Part shown: in pieces, positions 43,301 through 54,162 of the stretch
How positions within the stretch are numbered: position 1 is the stretch's first letter
Layout: every line of letters begins with the position of its first letter
Assembly (NCBI GenBank): GCA_010645155.1
Contig: JAAGOF010000041.1
Location: forward strand, 532,272-596,271
Direction: 5' to 3'
DNA from: Tigriopus japonicus
Lineage: Eukaryota > Arthropoda > Copepoda > Harpacticoida > Harpacticidae
Length of the DNA stretch: 64,000 nt
Made by a program: the position numbers and the translations under genes
Notes under the pieces: generated by a model
What the model was told of the DNA's origin: nothing
The model's database searches: none
What the model saw: the letters and a program-made list of their open reading frames with translations, nothing else

Positions 43301-46300
43301 CCAGATTTCGTCCTTCTCCTTGACGTCGACGTCGTCAATCAGTTTTCACTCTCACATTTCTTAATGTAAGGAGGACCTTTAGCATACACACAACCCTAGT
43401 GGAGCCTAGGCTTTTTTTTTTAAACAGAGGATGGCCTTTTTCCTCTCCAATCTTGCCGAACCAGCATTATTGGTCTTTGACCTTACTTGGAGACCAAGTT
43501 CTGTTCGGAAGACTTTCAAGACGCTAGAATGAGAAAGAAAGAAGGATGTGCTCAATTTTGTCGAATGGGTTGCAAAAAAGAGGAAGAAACTCGAGGTTTT
43601 TTAATCCAATTAGGGACAGGGCTAGTCTCCATTGAGATCACAGAGAGAAAAGCGTCGGGTATTCACTACATTGAGTGACGTGAGCGAGACGTTTTCTAAT
43701 AATAAAGATACTATCTTCATCATCCTTCTCATCGTGCTCGGATTAAATCTGTCTCTTTTTTTTCCCCGAGCTTAACATGAAGGGATTGGACGAGTAACTG
43801 GCATGATGAGGCTTCGAATCAATCTCAGAGCAAATATCCGAGAGAAGCACCAGTGCACAATATTTGCCATGAGATCAATGCAATGTGAGTCAGAATAGGA
43901 ATCTGGTGTGATCGGATACAGAAGGTTTCTTTTTGTCTCATACATGGGTTACTTCGGAGACTGAAAGGGGAGAGCTCGTTTCTCATTCTGCCTGCTTTTT
44001 GGTCGGGTTTACATCGGGTTAGGTGGACTAATTAGCGGAATTCTTGGAAGAGAGCCATCTGATTCTTGATCTCGATTCCATCCTGACTAAAGACTGAGAG
44101 AGAAAGAGAGAAATAGTCCTTTCATTACTGTCATTTAGGGACGAAAAGAGAGAAAGCGAACGACAAGAACAAGGGAATGGCAAAAAAATGTGGAAATTTT
44201 CTGAGGGCGCCTCTCTTTCTGTGTGCGTGTGTGTCTGTTATCGCGGTTCCAAAAGGATGGCTGTCGTCATACATCTCTGTGGAAGCCTTTTCCACTGCAA
44301 TTCCATCAGAGTTGGCTTTTTCGGTACTTGCATTGGAGAGAACGAACCCCCAGTCACTTAACCGTTGTTTGCTCTAAAACCTCTTTCGCGGTCATATACT
44401 CCTCGTTGTAGGTACTCTCGGCTAAATAGTTCTGTCAACATTCATACACATTCAGTTTCCCTGTCATTATCCAACCAACACACCCATGAACAGTTCGAGT
44501 CGGTGAAAAAAAGAATCTGGCATGGTTATTGCATCGGGACAAATTGGAAGACCTCACGAGTTAGCGATAAGAGATCGACTTCCGGTTGGGAGTAGTAGTA
44601 ATAGCAATAGTAGTAGGCTTATCATGGGATGATCGGATGGGTGTGCCCAACTCTGGCACTTCTTGATAATTCAACGTGACAATGAAAGCTGGGAACAAGA
44701 GAACCTCGTTACCGAGCAAACAGCTCGGAAAATGGCATTACCGACGGCCATTTGGCCTGGGGTCTTATTGTCAAAAGCTTTTACCTCCCCACCCGATCCC
44801 GATTCCATCCCTCTATGTATGTATTTCTATCTATTTCTTACAGGGTTTGGCCCCTCCACCGCCCCATAGTGGCGCACCTGGTACCGGGGCACCCCCCACA
44901 ATTGCCCATCATATCAGTAACGGAGCTGCCGCTGGCGCCACACCGCTGGGTGGGGTCAATGTCATGCCGGTTCACTCAGTTCCAAATGCAGTCTATGCCA
45001 CACCAACATATAGCAGTAACTCTCAGGTTCGACCCGTTTCTTCCACCACGCCCTCTGGCGGACCGCGTCACGGGGTCTTTAGTCCCGGTACTATTCAGTA
45101 CGGTCCCCCTCCGAGTATCCCTATGATGGCTCCGCCAGGACACTCTCCCCCACCACCTCACCACCATCCCCCACAACCACAACAGCAGCCACAACAACCA
45201 CACGTGCAACATATTGGTCCTCATCATCCCCATTGGCATGGAACACACCCACCCAACTTTCAGGGTGGGGACAAGTCCCACGGGGGTCCCCCTGTGCGGA
45301 TCAGGGATGCCACGCATGAGCGTCTGAAGAAGAAAGCTGCCATACGACAACAGCAACAGCACCTTCAACAACAGTTCCATCATCCACAACAGGGTGGAAC
45401 ACCATCTCAACATAGCACACCAGCCACATCCCCAGCTAAACGTGGTATGGGCACCCGAGGTAAGTGACATTTGCTGCCTTTATTGGTTTACCTCCAACAC
45501 CACCTTTTACCTTGACTTGTCATGAGGATGGTGGGTTTGACAACATTGTAAATCCCTCATGTCAATATTTAGTCCTGTGATGAGGCCAGAACGACTTATT
45601 GCAAATTCCAAATACTTGGGTTGAGAGGCACACGCCCCCGCTTTCCTGTCTTCTTGTTCTCTCGGGATGATTCATCGCCAATACTAACACTAGGATGATA
45701 ACGCTAATGACTTGCAAGACCATGATTCGGTTTCAACCTTATCACACTGAATTAGGTCGTTAATGCATGCATTCCCCTGTCTCTCGCTATATTTCTTGCC
45801 TTGAGCTAATAAGGACCAAAATACTAAAATGCGTGCTCCTCTGTGATAAAGCCGCTTGTTTGTAGTCTCTCGATATGTATATGCCGACATATACAATATA
45901 CATACTTGTTGGCCATATGTGGCAAGAGTAAAACAGATTTAAGCGCCGTACAAACTGATGATCGATCCGTCTCTCTTGTTTCTCTCTCTTTGCTATCGCC
46001 CTCGTCACTCAATCACGCAGCTGGATTATTTCGTGGAAAGTCTCCTGCCAGACCAATGCATGGCCCGCCCCACCCCTTGGGACCGATACCGGGGGTGGGC
46101 GGACCTCCCACATACATGGGCCACAATCTGATTGTGGCCTTACCTACGGGCTATCGGGCTCCTAATCATGGTGGCATGAAACACCCGCCTCCACCCGTGA
46201 TATCGGGTCAAAAACCCGGGGCCAGAACGGGTAGGGGACAAACACGAATGGACCTCTTTCCTTTGTTTTCTCGCCTCAGTTTGACTCGAGACATTTGGAC

Positions 46301-49300
46301 TGCTGAAAAAATCCCTCCTTTGTCAAGAACATCTTTTTTATGGACAGACATGCTAAGAGACGTTTTAAGCTTTTTGATTTTGAGTAATATAATTAAGATC
46401 TTGCAAATTCAGTTATATATTGAGGCAAGAAATGACATTTCTTGCCATGAAACACACAAGACTTGTCAAGCAAATGAAAATTTCAGGATGATCGCTTGTG
46501 TTGCTATTTGATACAATTTAAAAATTTAATGGAAGTTGAAATGGTTCACTCTTCCCAAGTAGTTAAGTTAAAAACAATATTGTAACTCCTGATATAAGAA
46601 TACTGAAATTTTCTTTTTTGTCATAGCACCCATTGCTCACAATTTAATGGTCTTTAACCTGTCGGTCCATTTTTTGAATAGTTCTTGACCAACCCAGTTT
46701 TTCTCCCTTGAATGCCCTCTTTTTTTTTAAATTGATGCTAGGAGCCTCAAATATGAATGATTTTTATAGTGCCACGGAAAGAAATTTTTCTTTTTTGGAA
46801 CATCATTCGGATTGGATTAGTTGTGCACCCTGACTCATCAACTGCATGGCATGACATCGTTGGGACAATCCAGACTCATTGGAATATTTTGAATGTTCTA
46901 CTTCTGTTTCTTCTTGCTCCTTGTAGAGTTTAGAAACAGAGCCTGATGTTCGGTATTCAAAGCGGAAATTGCTCTTTCGATACAACAAAACCGTAGGCCC
47001 TTCCCCGTTTGTTATTTTTTAAACCGCGAAAACATGAAAAGGCCACCAACACTGCTGTCGATGGGTCCTCCATCCTATGTACGTGTATTTTGCCAGTACA
47101 CATTTCGCAAACTAGCGATCATGTTGTTTCCTGAGTGTGCATTATGCACTTTTTACAGCCCTTCATCCATCCATCCCACATGTAAATGTTACATTTCTCA
47201 CACGACGAGGATTATTCATCACAAAACAAGCGCCAAAAACGCTTTAACATGCGGATGTGTCCGTTTGAGTCGAGAATGAAGAGTGTATGTATGTAGGACG
47301 TTACTGCAAAATTAAGGTCCATTGTAGCCATTTGGCAACCTTCTTGCAGTAAAGAAAAAAAGCATCGCTCAGTCTTTTTAACAAGATTTTCTGTGTGGAG
47401 TCATTTGTCAGGGGCAATTTTTCCTCGAACTCGTATTTTTCCCTCTTTATTCATATCTGAATGTGCATGTGATGTATTGTTCGTGGACAAAGAGCACTTG
47501 GTCATTTGGACACTTTTGGGCCTTGATCTTTCAGATTCATATCGTATTAACAACACCAACAGCAATTCATCCTTGGGCAGTAACTCGGGAGGATCGGCCT
47601 CATCTTCTTCGTCCACTGGAGGTCTTATTCCACACAAGTTGTCATCTACCAAACCGGGATCATCTTCCACTGGGGTGGATCAATCCAGACATGAGGACAG
47701 TGAGGAATCAGGTGTTGGACATGAAGAGGAGGAGGAGATCCAACAATTGCTCGTGGAACTCCTCTCCAACGTTCGAACGCCCAAGGTACGTATTTAGGGA
47801 TAATTGCATTGTAAAAGAAATTTTATAAAAAATGAGACCAAAGCATGAAAATTGCAGAGTGATCCATTCAAAGTTAGACATTATTTCGTGAGCACTACTT
47901 TTCGGCGTTTAATAAAGAGACATGTAAAGGACACATCTTAATACGTTGGAAATCGAGCTTGTAAAAAATGAAGTCCAATGTTAAACTTGGCGCAGTTGAT
48001 TGGGAACAAGGTATTTTTTACTCATGGTGGTTACACGCAAGATCAAAAGATGGCGTTGAGAGTTTTGTGTGTAGGGTAGATTTTTAGGTGACATCTAACG
48101 GACATGAAGTCGGCGTCTGTGTAAAAATCTGAGTAGTTCTGGGTGATTTGGTTATGCTTTGGGCCAAAACTCCCAAATTCATGGGCATGACTTCATTTTT
48201 GTCTAGATTGAGTTGAATTTTTTAGTTTTAGCAAGCTGAAAAATACTACTGTGCTAAAAAGCAAGCAACTTTTTTGAAGCACATGAGTGCATAACAATCA
48301 AGTAACAGATGATTCAAATATTATTTTGCTAATGTTTAGTAATATGTATAATATAAAAAATTATAATATATCATAGTTCAACGTTGGGGCACAAGTATCT
48401 ATCGTTATCCTTTGCGAAACACTGAGCACAAATAATGAGCAATTGAATCACTTGAATCACTATCGGGTTGTCCTTTGATCTTTTGATCAAAAAACATTTT
48501 TCAACAAATTAACTAAATTCTTAGAATTTAAGTTAAAAATCATAGCATCAAATGACGTTTATTTTGGTTTAGTCACACCGTTTTTACCTCAATGCAAGAA
48601 CACATAGTTTCATGCAAAGTTCCTATGCTCTTAATTTCAAAGCAAAAACCCATATGCTCATCAGTTTTGCGGTTCCTAATCGTCGTGTGTGGGAATCATT
48701 TTGGAAATTTCTACCCAAGCTCATCCACGAGATGCACTTTCTTTCTTAGGAGAAAGCAAGAAGAGCATAGAGTGAAAATGAAATGCACTTTGTAGCTTTG
48801 ATTTGGGGGGCCAGAATTTGGCACAAAACCCCTGTCCCTCGTTTCTGCACTAAGGTTGGCTCCAAATTGAAATCATGATCACTTGAAGACTGGAACCTCT
48901 TTAATCTTTGGAGTGACTTCAATCTCAGAATGGTTTCAAATTTGACGCCACAGAAAAAAATCCCATCTCGGTCGATTTGATTCAAAGTAGTCCGAAAAGT
49001 TCTCCACTTGTCCCTTTGCATATTCCGGCGACTTCTTTTAGGCCTAGATGTTGTGACACCTCTTATCGATAGTGGACCACCATTCTTCATGCCCATCTTC
49101 TCCATGGTTTTTAGGTCTCCAACATTAACGCCCGAAGCGTGCTCCTCAACTGGGGACTGCCCATTCGTGAAGGAGAAGGCTCCAAATTTGACGCCCTCGA
49201 GCCAATTCCCGAGTCCGAGTATCGTTACGAGGTGCTTCTTTCCGATAAGGGCAAGGATGGGAAATATCGGTCCATTTTCAACGGACACTCCCTGGATTGC

Positions 49301-51988
49301 CATTTGACCGATCTACGCCCATGCACAGAGTACCATATCAGGATTCATGTCTTGCTCGAGAATTTGCGAGGTAAAGTTTTACAATTTCCATTCCAATGAA
49401 AATCCAATTGGAAGCCTCTCTGTGTAAATTCGGTATTTTGAGGTAAAAATATTTTTGACTATACCTTTGAAATTGTGCACATTTTTCCGTGTAAGACGGC
49501 TTGCTATCCCATTTACATCAGCATAGTAGAAAGATAATTTATTTGAAGGTGGAGCCAGTGACACAGTGTCCTTCGTGACCCTATCATGCGAGCCGGACCA
49601 ACCGGTTCCTCCCAAGCTGATCCAACGCACCAAGACCACCATCAATCTAAGATGGAACGCCCCTGCTGACAACGGGGCTCATATTCAGAACTACGTCCTA
49701 GAATATGAGGAAGCACTCACGGGTCAAGGTAGCAGTTATGTGGAAGTCTACAGAGGACGTGCCAAAAGCTTCAACGTGACCAAGCTGAAAAGTTCCACAC
49801 ACTACCGGTTCCGACTCTGTGCAGTAAGTGGCACTCACACCAAATCTATATTTTTTTAAACCATACTTTTGGATATGCCCTCTTACAGATCAACGAGTTA
49901 GGCAAATCACAGTACAGTGAGGGCATCGTGTTCTCCACCCAAGGGACGGCCCCACCCCCACCCCACCCTCCGGGTCTACACGAGGTCACAAAGTCATCAA
50001 TCCATCTGGTCTGGTCTAAACGTGTCAGCGATGACAAGTTCATCCTCCAAATGGATGACATGCAATCGGGTCACGGATTCATTACCTGCTACAACGACTC
50101 CAATGTCGAGCACATCTGTTCTGATCTGCGTCGGAACACCAAGTTCAAGTTTCGTCTCCAGGCCATCAACGAAGAGGGCGAATCCCCCTGGTCAGATTCC
50201 GTGGTCTACTCGACCCTTCCGGACGTCCCTGGACCGCCTGTGCGCCCAGCCTCCAAGGGTCGGATCCATCCCACCTCCTTCAAGGTCCGATGGGACCCTC
50301 CGGCCGACAATGGAGGCTCAAGTATCACTGGGTTCCTCCTGGAATTGGCCGAAGGGCAAAACGGATGGCGCACTGTCTATCAGGGACTGAGTTGCGAGTG
50401 CGTCTGCGAAAACCTGCAGCCTGGTACGCAGTACAAAGTCAGGGTGGCCTGTACCTCCAGTGGGGGAGTCTCTCAGTATTCAGAGGTCTGCAACATCAGC
50501 ACCGAACCTGTGGTGCCAGACCAATGCGCTCCCCCTAGGGTCCACGGAAAACCCAAGGCCAACAGTCTCCACTTGAAATGGGGTTGGCCTGAGATGGATG
50601 GGGGATCCCCAGTTACGGAATTCGAGATTGACATGACGTCGCCAGACAACCAAACTCGAGCTGTCTACCGTGGTCAGGATACGGAATGTGTGGTGGCGTC
50701 CCTTTTGCCTGGCCGACCTTACCTGTTCCAAGTGAGGGCTCACAATCGTGCTGGAGCCGGTCCTTGGTCAGAATCCCTGGAGGTTGTGAGTGGGGCGGGA
50801 TCTCCTGATCAGCCCAAGGAGCCCAAAGTGGTGTGTCGAAGTGGATCCTTGGCCCTGATTACTTGGGAACCTCCCATCAATAACGGAGCCTTGATTCAAG
50901 AGTACCAATTGCAAATGTTATTGGTTAGGCGGACGGTGGTTCAGTACCAACGCCAACCTTCCAATCCTTCAGCGGAAGATGAGGACAAGTATGATGAGGA
51001 CGATGATGAGAGCGCCATCAGTTCGGATGAAGACCCCGACGAGGATGAAGATCAAACCGAAGACGAGCTTTCGGTGAGTTGGAAAACTGTCTTGAGGCTT
51101 GTAATTAGAATTGATAACGAGTTGTTCTTTCTCAGGGTTCGGAAGTTGAGGAAGATGAAAAGCTACGCAGCAAAAAGTCGAAAATATCCAAAGACAAGTC
51201 ATCTGGTGTATGGAATCAAGAGCCGGAGGAAGATGCTGATCTCGAAGACGGCGAAGAAGAAGCTGTCATCTTTGAAGAAGTCGTCCAAGGCTCTGATTAT
51301 CAAACCATTTACACTGGCTCTGCTCTTCAACATGAGGCCAAAGGCCTGGAACCGGCCTGCATCTACCATTTCCGAATGTGTGCCGTAAACGCGGCCGGTC
51401 CTTCTCTTTGGTCGAACCACACTGAGGTACATTATCAACTTAAATTTACGCATTCCAATCATAAAAACCATAATTGTTATTTATCCAAAATATAGATTCG
51501 GACACCTGCAGCCCCGCCCACAGTGGTGGGTACCATCCGACTCGTGTCTTCCACGTCAGAATCCTTGTCATTGGCTTGGCCTCGGCCTACTTGCCATGGA
51601 GAACCCATTATCCACTATAATGTGGACACGGGGACCTCTGTGTTGCCCACTCCTGGGCCTGACACCAAATTCGTTCTGGATCAGTTGAAACCGGACACTA
51701 CCTACAACATCCGGGTTCAAGTAAATCCATTTCTGTTTCATAAGGATCGTTTAGAGGCCGATTTCTCATGAAATTCTTGTATTTTCCTTAGGCTGTTAAT
51801 AGTATGGGCTCTGGCCCATTTAGCGCAGTGTCTCGTCTTTCAACACGCCCACTCCCACCGGCCCCGCCCAAATGTGAATGTATTCATGCCAACCATAATA
51901 CCCTGAAACTGAGATGGGGCGACTCGAAAGTCGGAGCCAACACGGAATTGTGCCAGTATACCTTAGAAATGGAGAATTCCAGGAACCA
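6321..51988 (+). CDS. FNDC3: FNDC3 (fibronectin type III domain-containing protein 3), eleven coding exons, 3' end not found
   Basis: Exons 6321-7326, 41336-41580, 44844-45459, 46021-46230, 47535-47785, 49115-49370, 49549-49823, 49889-51073, 51136-51426, 51496-51720 and 51792-51988 join with matching phases at every GT-AG junction, giving about 1585 codons. Residues 1-775 are low-complexity (Pro, Ser, Gln, His), except for the conserved FNDC3 N-terminal segment across the first junction (HSGEVISLQLGDGQVQVIPG, then VPPGHMVQQILDQNGTL) and a basic helix (THERLKKKAAIRQQQQ) near residue 605. From about residue 777 there are seven fibronectin III domains and half of an eighth, matching the order in vertebrate FNDC3A/B (PPADNG, PGPP, FRLxA, GxGPxS signatures). 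Vertebrate proteins have nine domains and a C-terminal membrane anchor; I cannot find the remaining exons. Drosophila miles to go is the fly relative. The family is linked to cell adhesion and differentiation. Confidence 0.9.
9420..10050 (+). pseudogene. Decayed coding-like tract, unidentified
   Basis: Reading the plus strand across frame breaks gives protein-like stretches, for example PKVENAQVASILSNRCIEG near 9450 and a Cys-rich piece CRVCYERLCNDCNPKA near 9590-9630. Stops and frame changes interrupt them. Codon composition looks more protein-like than the flanks. I cannot assign a family; a transposase or retrocopy remnant is possible. Confidence 0.2.
11650..12072. mobile_element. Non-autonomous hAT-like element (MITE) with 8-bp target duplication
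   Basis: The element spans 11658-12064 (407 bp). Terminal inverted repeats begin TAGAGCACTATAATA on both ends, and direct 8-bp repeats GTTATTCC flank it (11650-11657 and 12065-12072). Subterminal inverted repeats lie just inside (around CAGTTTTAGACAAACTA and its counterpart near 11920). There is no transposase frame. An 8-bp duplication with short inverted repeats is the hAT signature. Confidence 0.8.
12190..13140 (+). pseudogene. Decayed coding-like tract, unidentified
   Basis: Plus-strand frames give long protein-like runs broken by stops and shifts: an acidic stretch DDDGGDDTDMLDELAEA near 12330-12380, then DFHGVRKSREELNLCDPF near 12413, and SDNPLQLNIKFSPRTVPQQ near 12751. The pieces look like fragments of one eroded gene or retrocopy. 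No intron signals support a live gene. I do not recognise the family. Confidence 0.25.
22912..25239 (+). promoter_or_regulatory. Possible internal promoter and untranslated first exon
   Basis: A good TATA box (TATATAAAAGG, 22912-22922) is followed about 30 bases later by an initiator-like TCCAGACC. The next 2.3 kb is CT-rich and has higher GC than the rest of the intron. Two strong donors follow: CTAA|GTGAGT (exon end 24453) and CACAG|GTGAGC (exon end 25239). Together these could form an alternative non-coding first exon spliced to the FNDC3 exon at 41336. This rests on signal matches only. Confidence 0.3.
24086..24104. repeat. CT microsatellite
   Basis: Run of TC dinucleotides inside the CT-rich tract. 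Confidence 0.7.
27576..27883. mobile_element. hAT-like non-autonomous element with imperfect 8-bp target duplication
   Basis: The element spans 27584-27875 (292 bp). The ends begin TAGGGATG and TAGGGGTG as inverted repeats, followed on both sides by ACACCGG/GTGTCGACACC palindromic motifs. Flanking 8-bp repeats are ATCCAGGC (left) and ATTCAGGC (right), one mismatch. There is no transposase frame. A second inverted-repeat element sits inside it. Confidence 0.65.
27664..27789. mobile_element. Nested pogo/Tigger-like MITE
   Basis: A 126-bp element with 23-bp identical terminal inverted repeats beginning CAGTGAAATCTCGATTTAAC, typical of pogo-type ends. The interior is made of several TTAACGATA repeats. 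No clear TA target duplication is visible. It lies inside the hAT-like element, so it inserted later or was carried with it. Confidence 0.65.
28767..28782. repeat. AC microsatellite
   Basis: Run of AC dinucleotides in the large FNDC3 intron. Confidence 0.8.
41336..41580 (+). CDS. FNDC3: FNDC3 coding exon 2
   Basis: Acceptor TGTTTCAG, donor CACTAT|GTGAGT. It continues the conserved N-terminal FNDC3 block: PATIRMVSTNSTPPVPLPMQ, then VPPGHMVQQILDQNGTLQHV, which lines up with the vertebrate segment ending in VPPGYISQVIED. The tail is Pro/Thr/Gly-rich. Confidence 0.88.
41581..44843 (+). other. FNDC3: FNDC3 intron 2
   Basis: About 3.3 kb between phase-0 splice sites. I see nothing recognisable in it beyond short random frames and purine-rich stretches near 44.1 kb. 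Confidence 0.7.
44844..45459 (+). CDS. FNDC3: FNDC3 coding exon 3: Pro/His/Gln-rich linker
   Basis: Acceptor TTTCTTACAG, donor ACCCGAG|GTAAGT. Starts GLAPPPPHSGAPGTG and contains a His/Pro/Gln-rich run (HSPPPPHHHPPQPQQQPQQP) and the basic segment RDATHERLKKKAAIRQQQQ. The latter corresponds in position to the Lys-rich PPHKKLKDRQ stretch of vertebrate FNDC3B. The rest is low-complexity. Confidence 0.85.
46021..46230 (+). CDS. FNDC3: FNDC3 coding exon 4: Pro/Gly-rich
   Basis: Acceptor AATCACGCAG, donor GAACGG|GTAGGG. Phase 1 on both sides. Codes AGLFRGKSPARPMHGPPHPL and further Pro/Gly-rich sequence ending at GQKPGART. Reading past the donor gives a long open extension to 46511 that lacks family character. 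Confidence 0.75.
47535..47785 (+). CDS. FNDC3: FNDC3 coding exon 5: Ser-rich then acidic pre-FN3 helix
   Basis: Acceptor TGATCTTTCAG, donor CCCAAG|GTACGT. A Ser/Asn/Gly-rich run is followed by EEEEIQQLLVELLSNVRTPK. This matches the vertebrate helix that precedes the first fibronectin domain (RVQDILSGIEKPQ). Confidence 0.85.
47786..49114 (+). other. FNDC3: FNDC3 intron 5
   Basis: 1.3 kb, AT-rich; nothing recognisable. A 185-codon minus-strand frame (48746-49303) overlaps the next exon and is a shadow of it. Confidence 0.7.
49115..49823 (+). CDS. FNDC3: FNDC3 coding exons 6-7: fibronectin III domains 1 and 2
   Basis: Two exons, 49115-49370 and 49549-49823, phase 1 between them. Domain 1 begins VSNINARSVLLNWG and includes YEVLLSDKGKDGKYR and DLRPCTEYHIRI; these line up with the vertebrate VALSDKGRDGKYK and DLRPATDYHVRV. 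Domain 2 has PPKLIQRTKTTINLRWNAPA and TKLKSSTHYRFRLCA. Confidence 0.92.
49889..51073 (+). CDS. FNDC3: FNDC3 coding exon 8: fibronectin III domains 3-5 and start of 6
   Basis: The largest exon, 395 codons, phase 0 both sides. It ends domain 2 (INELGKSQYS) and encodes domain 3 (TAPPPPHPPGLHEVTKSS), domain 4 (DVPGPPVRPASKG), domain 5 (VPDQCAPPRVHGKPKANS) and the first half of domain 6 (LITWEPPINNGALIQEYQLQ). After the third or fourth strand of domain 6 the sequence turns strongly acidic (DEDKYDEDDDES onward). Confidence 0.93.
51136..51426 (+). CDS. FNDC3: FNDC3 coding exon 9: charged insert and end of fibronectin domain 6
   Basis: Acceptor TTCTTTCTCAG, donor CACTGAG|GTACAT. It continues the charged insert (EVEEDEKLRSKKSKISKDKS, then a second acidic run) and returns to fibronectin sequence with YQTIYTGSALQHEAKGLEP and FRMCAVNAAGPSLWS. 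The longer plus-strand frame that reads through the preceding intron is a different frame and not the product. Confidence 0.88.
51496..51988 (+). CDS. FNDC3: FNDC3 coding exons 10-11: fibronectin domain 7 and half of 8
   Basis: Exons 51496-51720 and 51792-51988. Domain 7: APPTVVGTIRLVSSTSESLS, ending QAVNSMGSGPFSAVS. Domain 8 starts RPLPPAPPKCECIHANHNTL and contains LKLRWGDSKVG and YTLEMENSRN, close to the vertebrate LKLKWGDSNSK. The donor ACCA|GTAAGA (phase 2) demands another exon. If that intron is retained, translation stops immediately (TAA at 51989). No downstream partner exon was found in the window. Confidence 0.88.
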
Positions 51989-52145
51989 GTAAGACTTCAT
52001 GGATTATCCTTAGAGCTACTTGAGATGTGGACAAAGAGGCCGAGGATGAGAATTAGTGTTGTCCCGAACAACTTTTCTTTTGTTGGAGCCAGCTAGGTTG
52101 ATTGTCGACAAGAAGACGTGTTCTTTCTTTCGGCTCAATGGGAAA

Positions 52146-52778
52146 TGCAGGGGGAGGTTTTAGTGATCTCTTCAAAAATCTTATCGCGGGCGGATGAAAA
52201 AAGAGAAAAGGCTTGTTTGTCAATGTAAGATTTTGGTCAGTGCAAGGGTTTTCGCGTTTTACAAACCGCCCTTATGACTTAGATGCTACAAAAAATGTCG
52301 AATTGCCAGTTTGGACATTTTGACTCTCGGTTTTGTGAGAATTTGCAAAATTATTCTTTTGATTAAAAAATGGCAAGCACTTAAAAAAGACCTTTGATAT
52401 TGAAGAGAAACTCGTACAAAAAACGGCATTTTGTTTGATACCATGATGGTTTTGGAGCTTTACAATACAAATCAGTGCTTATAACATCACTTACACTTGT
52501 ACTTACCCAAAAAAGTGGCCTTTTGTTAAGAATTTTCTCGTGCAAGAACGAGCAAATAAAGTGTGCATTTTTTTTCCAAAATCCTAACCAAAGGTGTTCA
52601 AACTTGCAATTCGACATTTTTCATGGCATCTAATTCGCAAGGGCGGTCTATAAATTGCGAAAACCCTTAAACTGCCCAAATTCTCACGAGCCACTCACTG
52701 TTGCCAAACAAGCCTTTTCTCTTCTTTCATCCGCCCGCGATAAGATTTTTGAAGAGATCACTCAAACCTCCCCCTGCA
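52146..52778. mobile_element. Long inverted-repeat (foldback) element
   Basis: Two arms of about 180 bases (52146-52322 and 52591-52778) are near-perfect reverse complements. Shared blocks include TGCAGGGGGAGG at the tips, then TCTTCAAAAATCTTATCGCG, and AATGTCGAATTGC toward the centre. The ~270-base middle has no coding potential. A foldback transposon or a head-to-head pair of one repeat fits. Confidence 0.75.
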
Positions 52779-52901
52779 ACCCCATTGGTTCGCAACAGTA
52801 CTACGCATACCTGAATGATGTCTAGACAGTTCTTTTTTTGGCGGGGGGGCGGATTTTTCAATACCGCTAAAGAGAGTTAATCATTATTATAGTTTCAATA
52901 A

Positions 52902-53909
52902 TTAATGTTTATATGAAATTTGATCTACCAATGCGTTACTGTTGGCAGATCTATACAACCCTTGTATGGTAGGTTGGTCAGGAATAGTATTTAAGAATTT
53001 GTCCAATCCTGCCTTAAATGCTGTTAAAGGATCAGCTCCTACATATTCCCGACGAAGGCAAAAAGGCAACAAATTGAACAATGAAGGAGCCCGATAAAGA
53101 AGAGAGGAGGACTTCATTGTTCGAATTAGTCTTGATTCCTTAGGATTTGGAGGTGCTCTCAGAGCGCACGTAAAACCTCTACGATCGCTACAACTGATCT
53201 CAAATCCTGGGTTAGGACAGAGCCCATGAATGCTCTTGAAAACATACAGTATCAGATACCTTTCATACCTTCTCTGAGTACTGTACAGCGCTAACTTCTG
53301 GAGCCTCTCCCAATACGAGAGCTCTCTCATTCCTGTGATGTTCCGAGTAAAACATCTTTGGACCTGCTCGACCTTTTGCAAACCTGCTGAACTGATTGGA
53401 GCCCAAATGGGTGAGGCATATTCAAGATGCGGCTGAACAATCGACTTGTACAGAGTTAGCATCGTAATACTATCTCTGGACTTGAAAGTGCAATAGATCC
53501 AGCCGCACGTTTGAAATGCCTTCCCCACTTTCAACTGGATATGCTCATCAAACTTTCCATCATCTTGGACGACAACTCCCAAATCTCTCATGGACAGTAC
53601 CTGCTCAATATCACAACCTCCATTGTCTTTGAGTGGAACATCTAATCTTGACGCCCCATACGTCATTGTGCGGAATTTCATCCCGTTCAATGCCATGTTA
53701 CTCTCACCAACCCAAGAGTAGACCTTCTCCAAGTCCTCAACTAAACATTTTGAGTCCTGACCATTCCTTCCACAAACTAATTTTGTGTCATCAGCATATG
53801 AAGAAATACTGGCTTTTGTTCTAAAATTCTGGAGAGGAGCAATAAAGAGAATAAACAAGAGCGGACCTAAAATTGAACCTTGCGGAACACCTGACTTGAC
53901 ATCATACAC
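52902..53909 (-). mobile_element. 5'-truncated LINE reverse transcriptase (Jockey/CR1-like non-LTR)
   Basis: One open frame of 335 codons starts inside the reverse-transcriptase core (SGVPQGSILGPLLFILF). It contains the catalytic YADDTKL box, then DLGVVVQDDGKFDEHI and the typical C-terminal part (YKSIVQPHLEYASPIWAP, then LQKVEQVQRCFTRNI). The endonuclease and N-terminal RT fingers are missing, as expected from 5' truncation on insertion. The frame is still open to a natural-looking stop, so the copy is fairly young. The clade cannot be fixed by eye. Confidence 0.9.
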
Positions 53910-54162
53910 TCATTTTTCCATTTCATTCACTGATTTTGTATAAAATATTGAATATTGAGTTTGGAGCACTTCCCTTTCATTCATTCCACAGGGCCTCTTT
54001 GGTTTCTAAAAACCAACAACAAACCACTGTCTTCGCATCCTCTACTGTAATTGACTACTGTTGATTGTGGAGTACTGACAAAGTTCTATCTATAGAGCTC
54101 TATGAACCTCTGGCGATTTTCAACAGCCATCTCCGTCCAGGATCAAACAATAACAAACCCTG

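Noticed and set aside
44976..45470. 164-codon minus-strand frame rich in Trp, Leu and Met
   Set aside because: Antisense shadow of the Pro/His/Gln-rich FNDC3 exon.
48746..49303. 185-codon minus-strand frame
   Set aside because: Overlaps FNDC3 fibronectin domain 1 in antisense; the plus-strand reading has clear family motifs.
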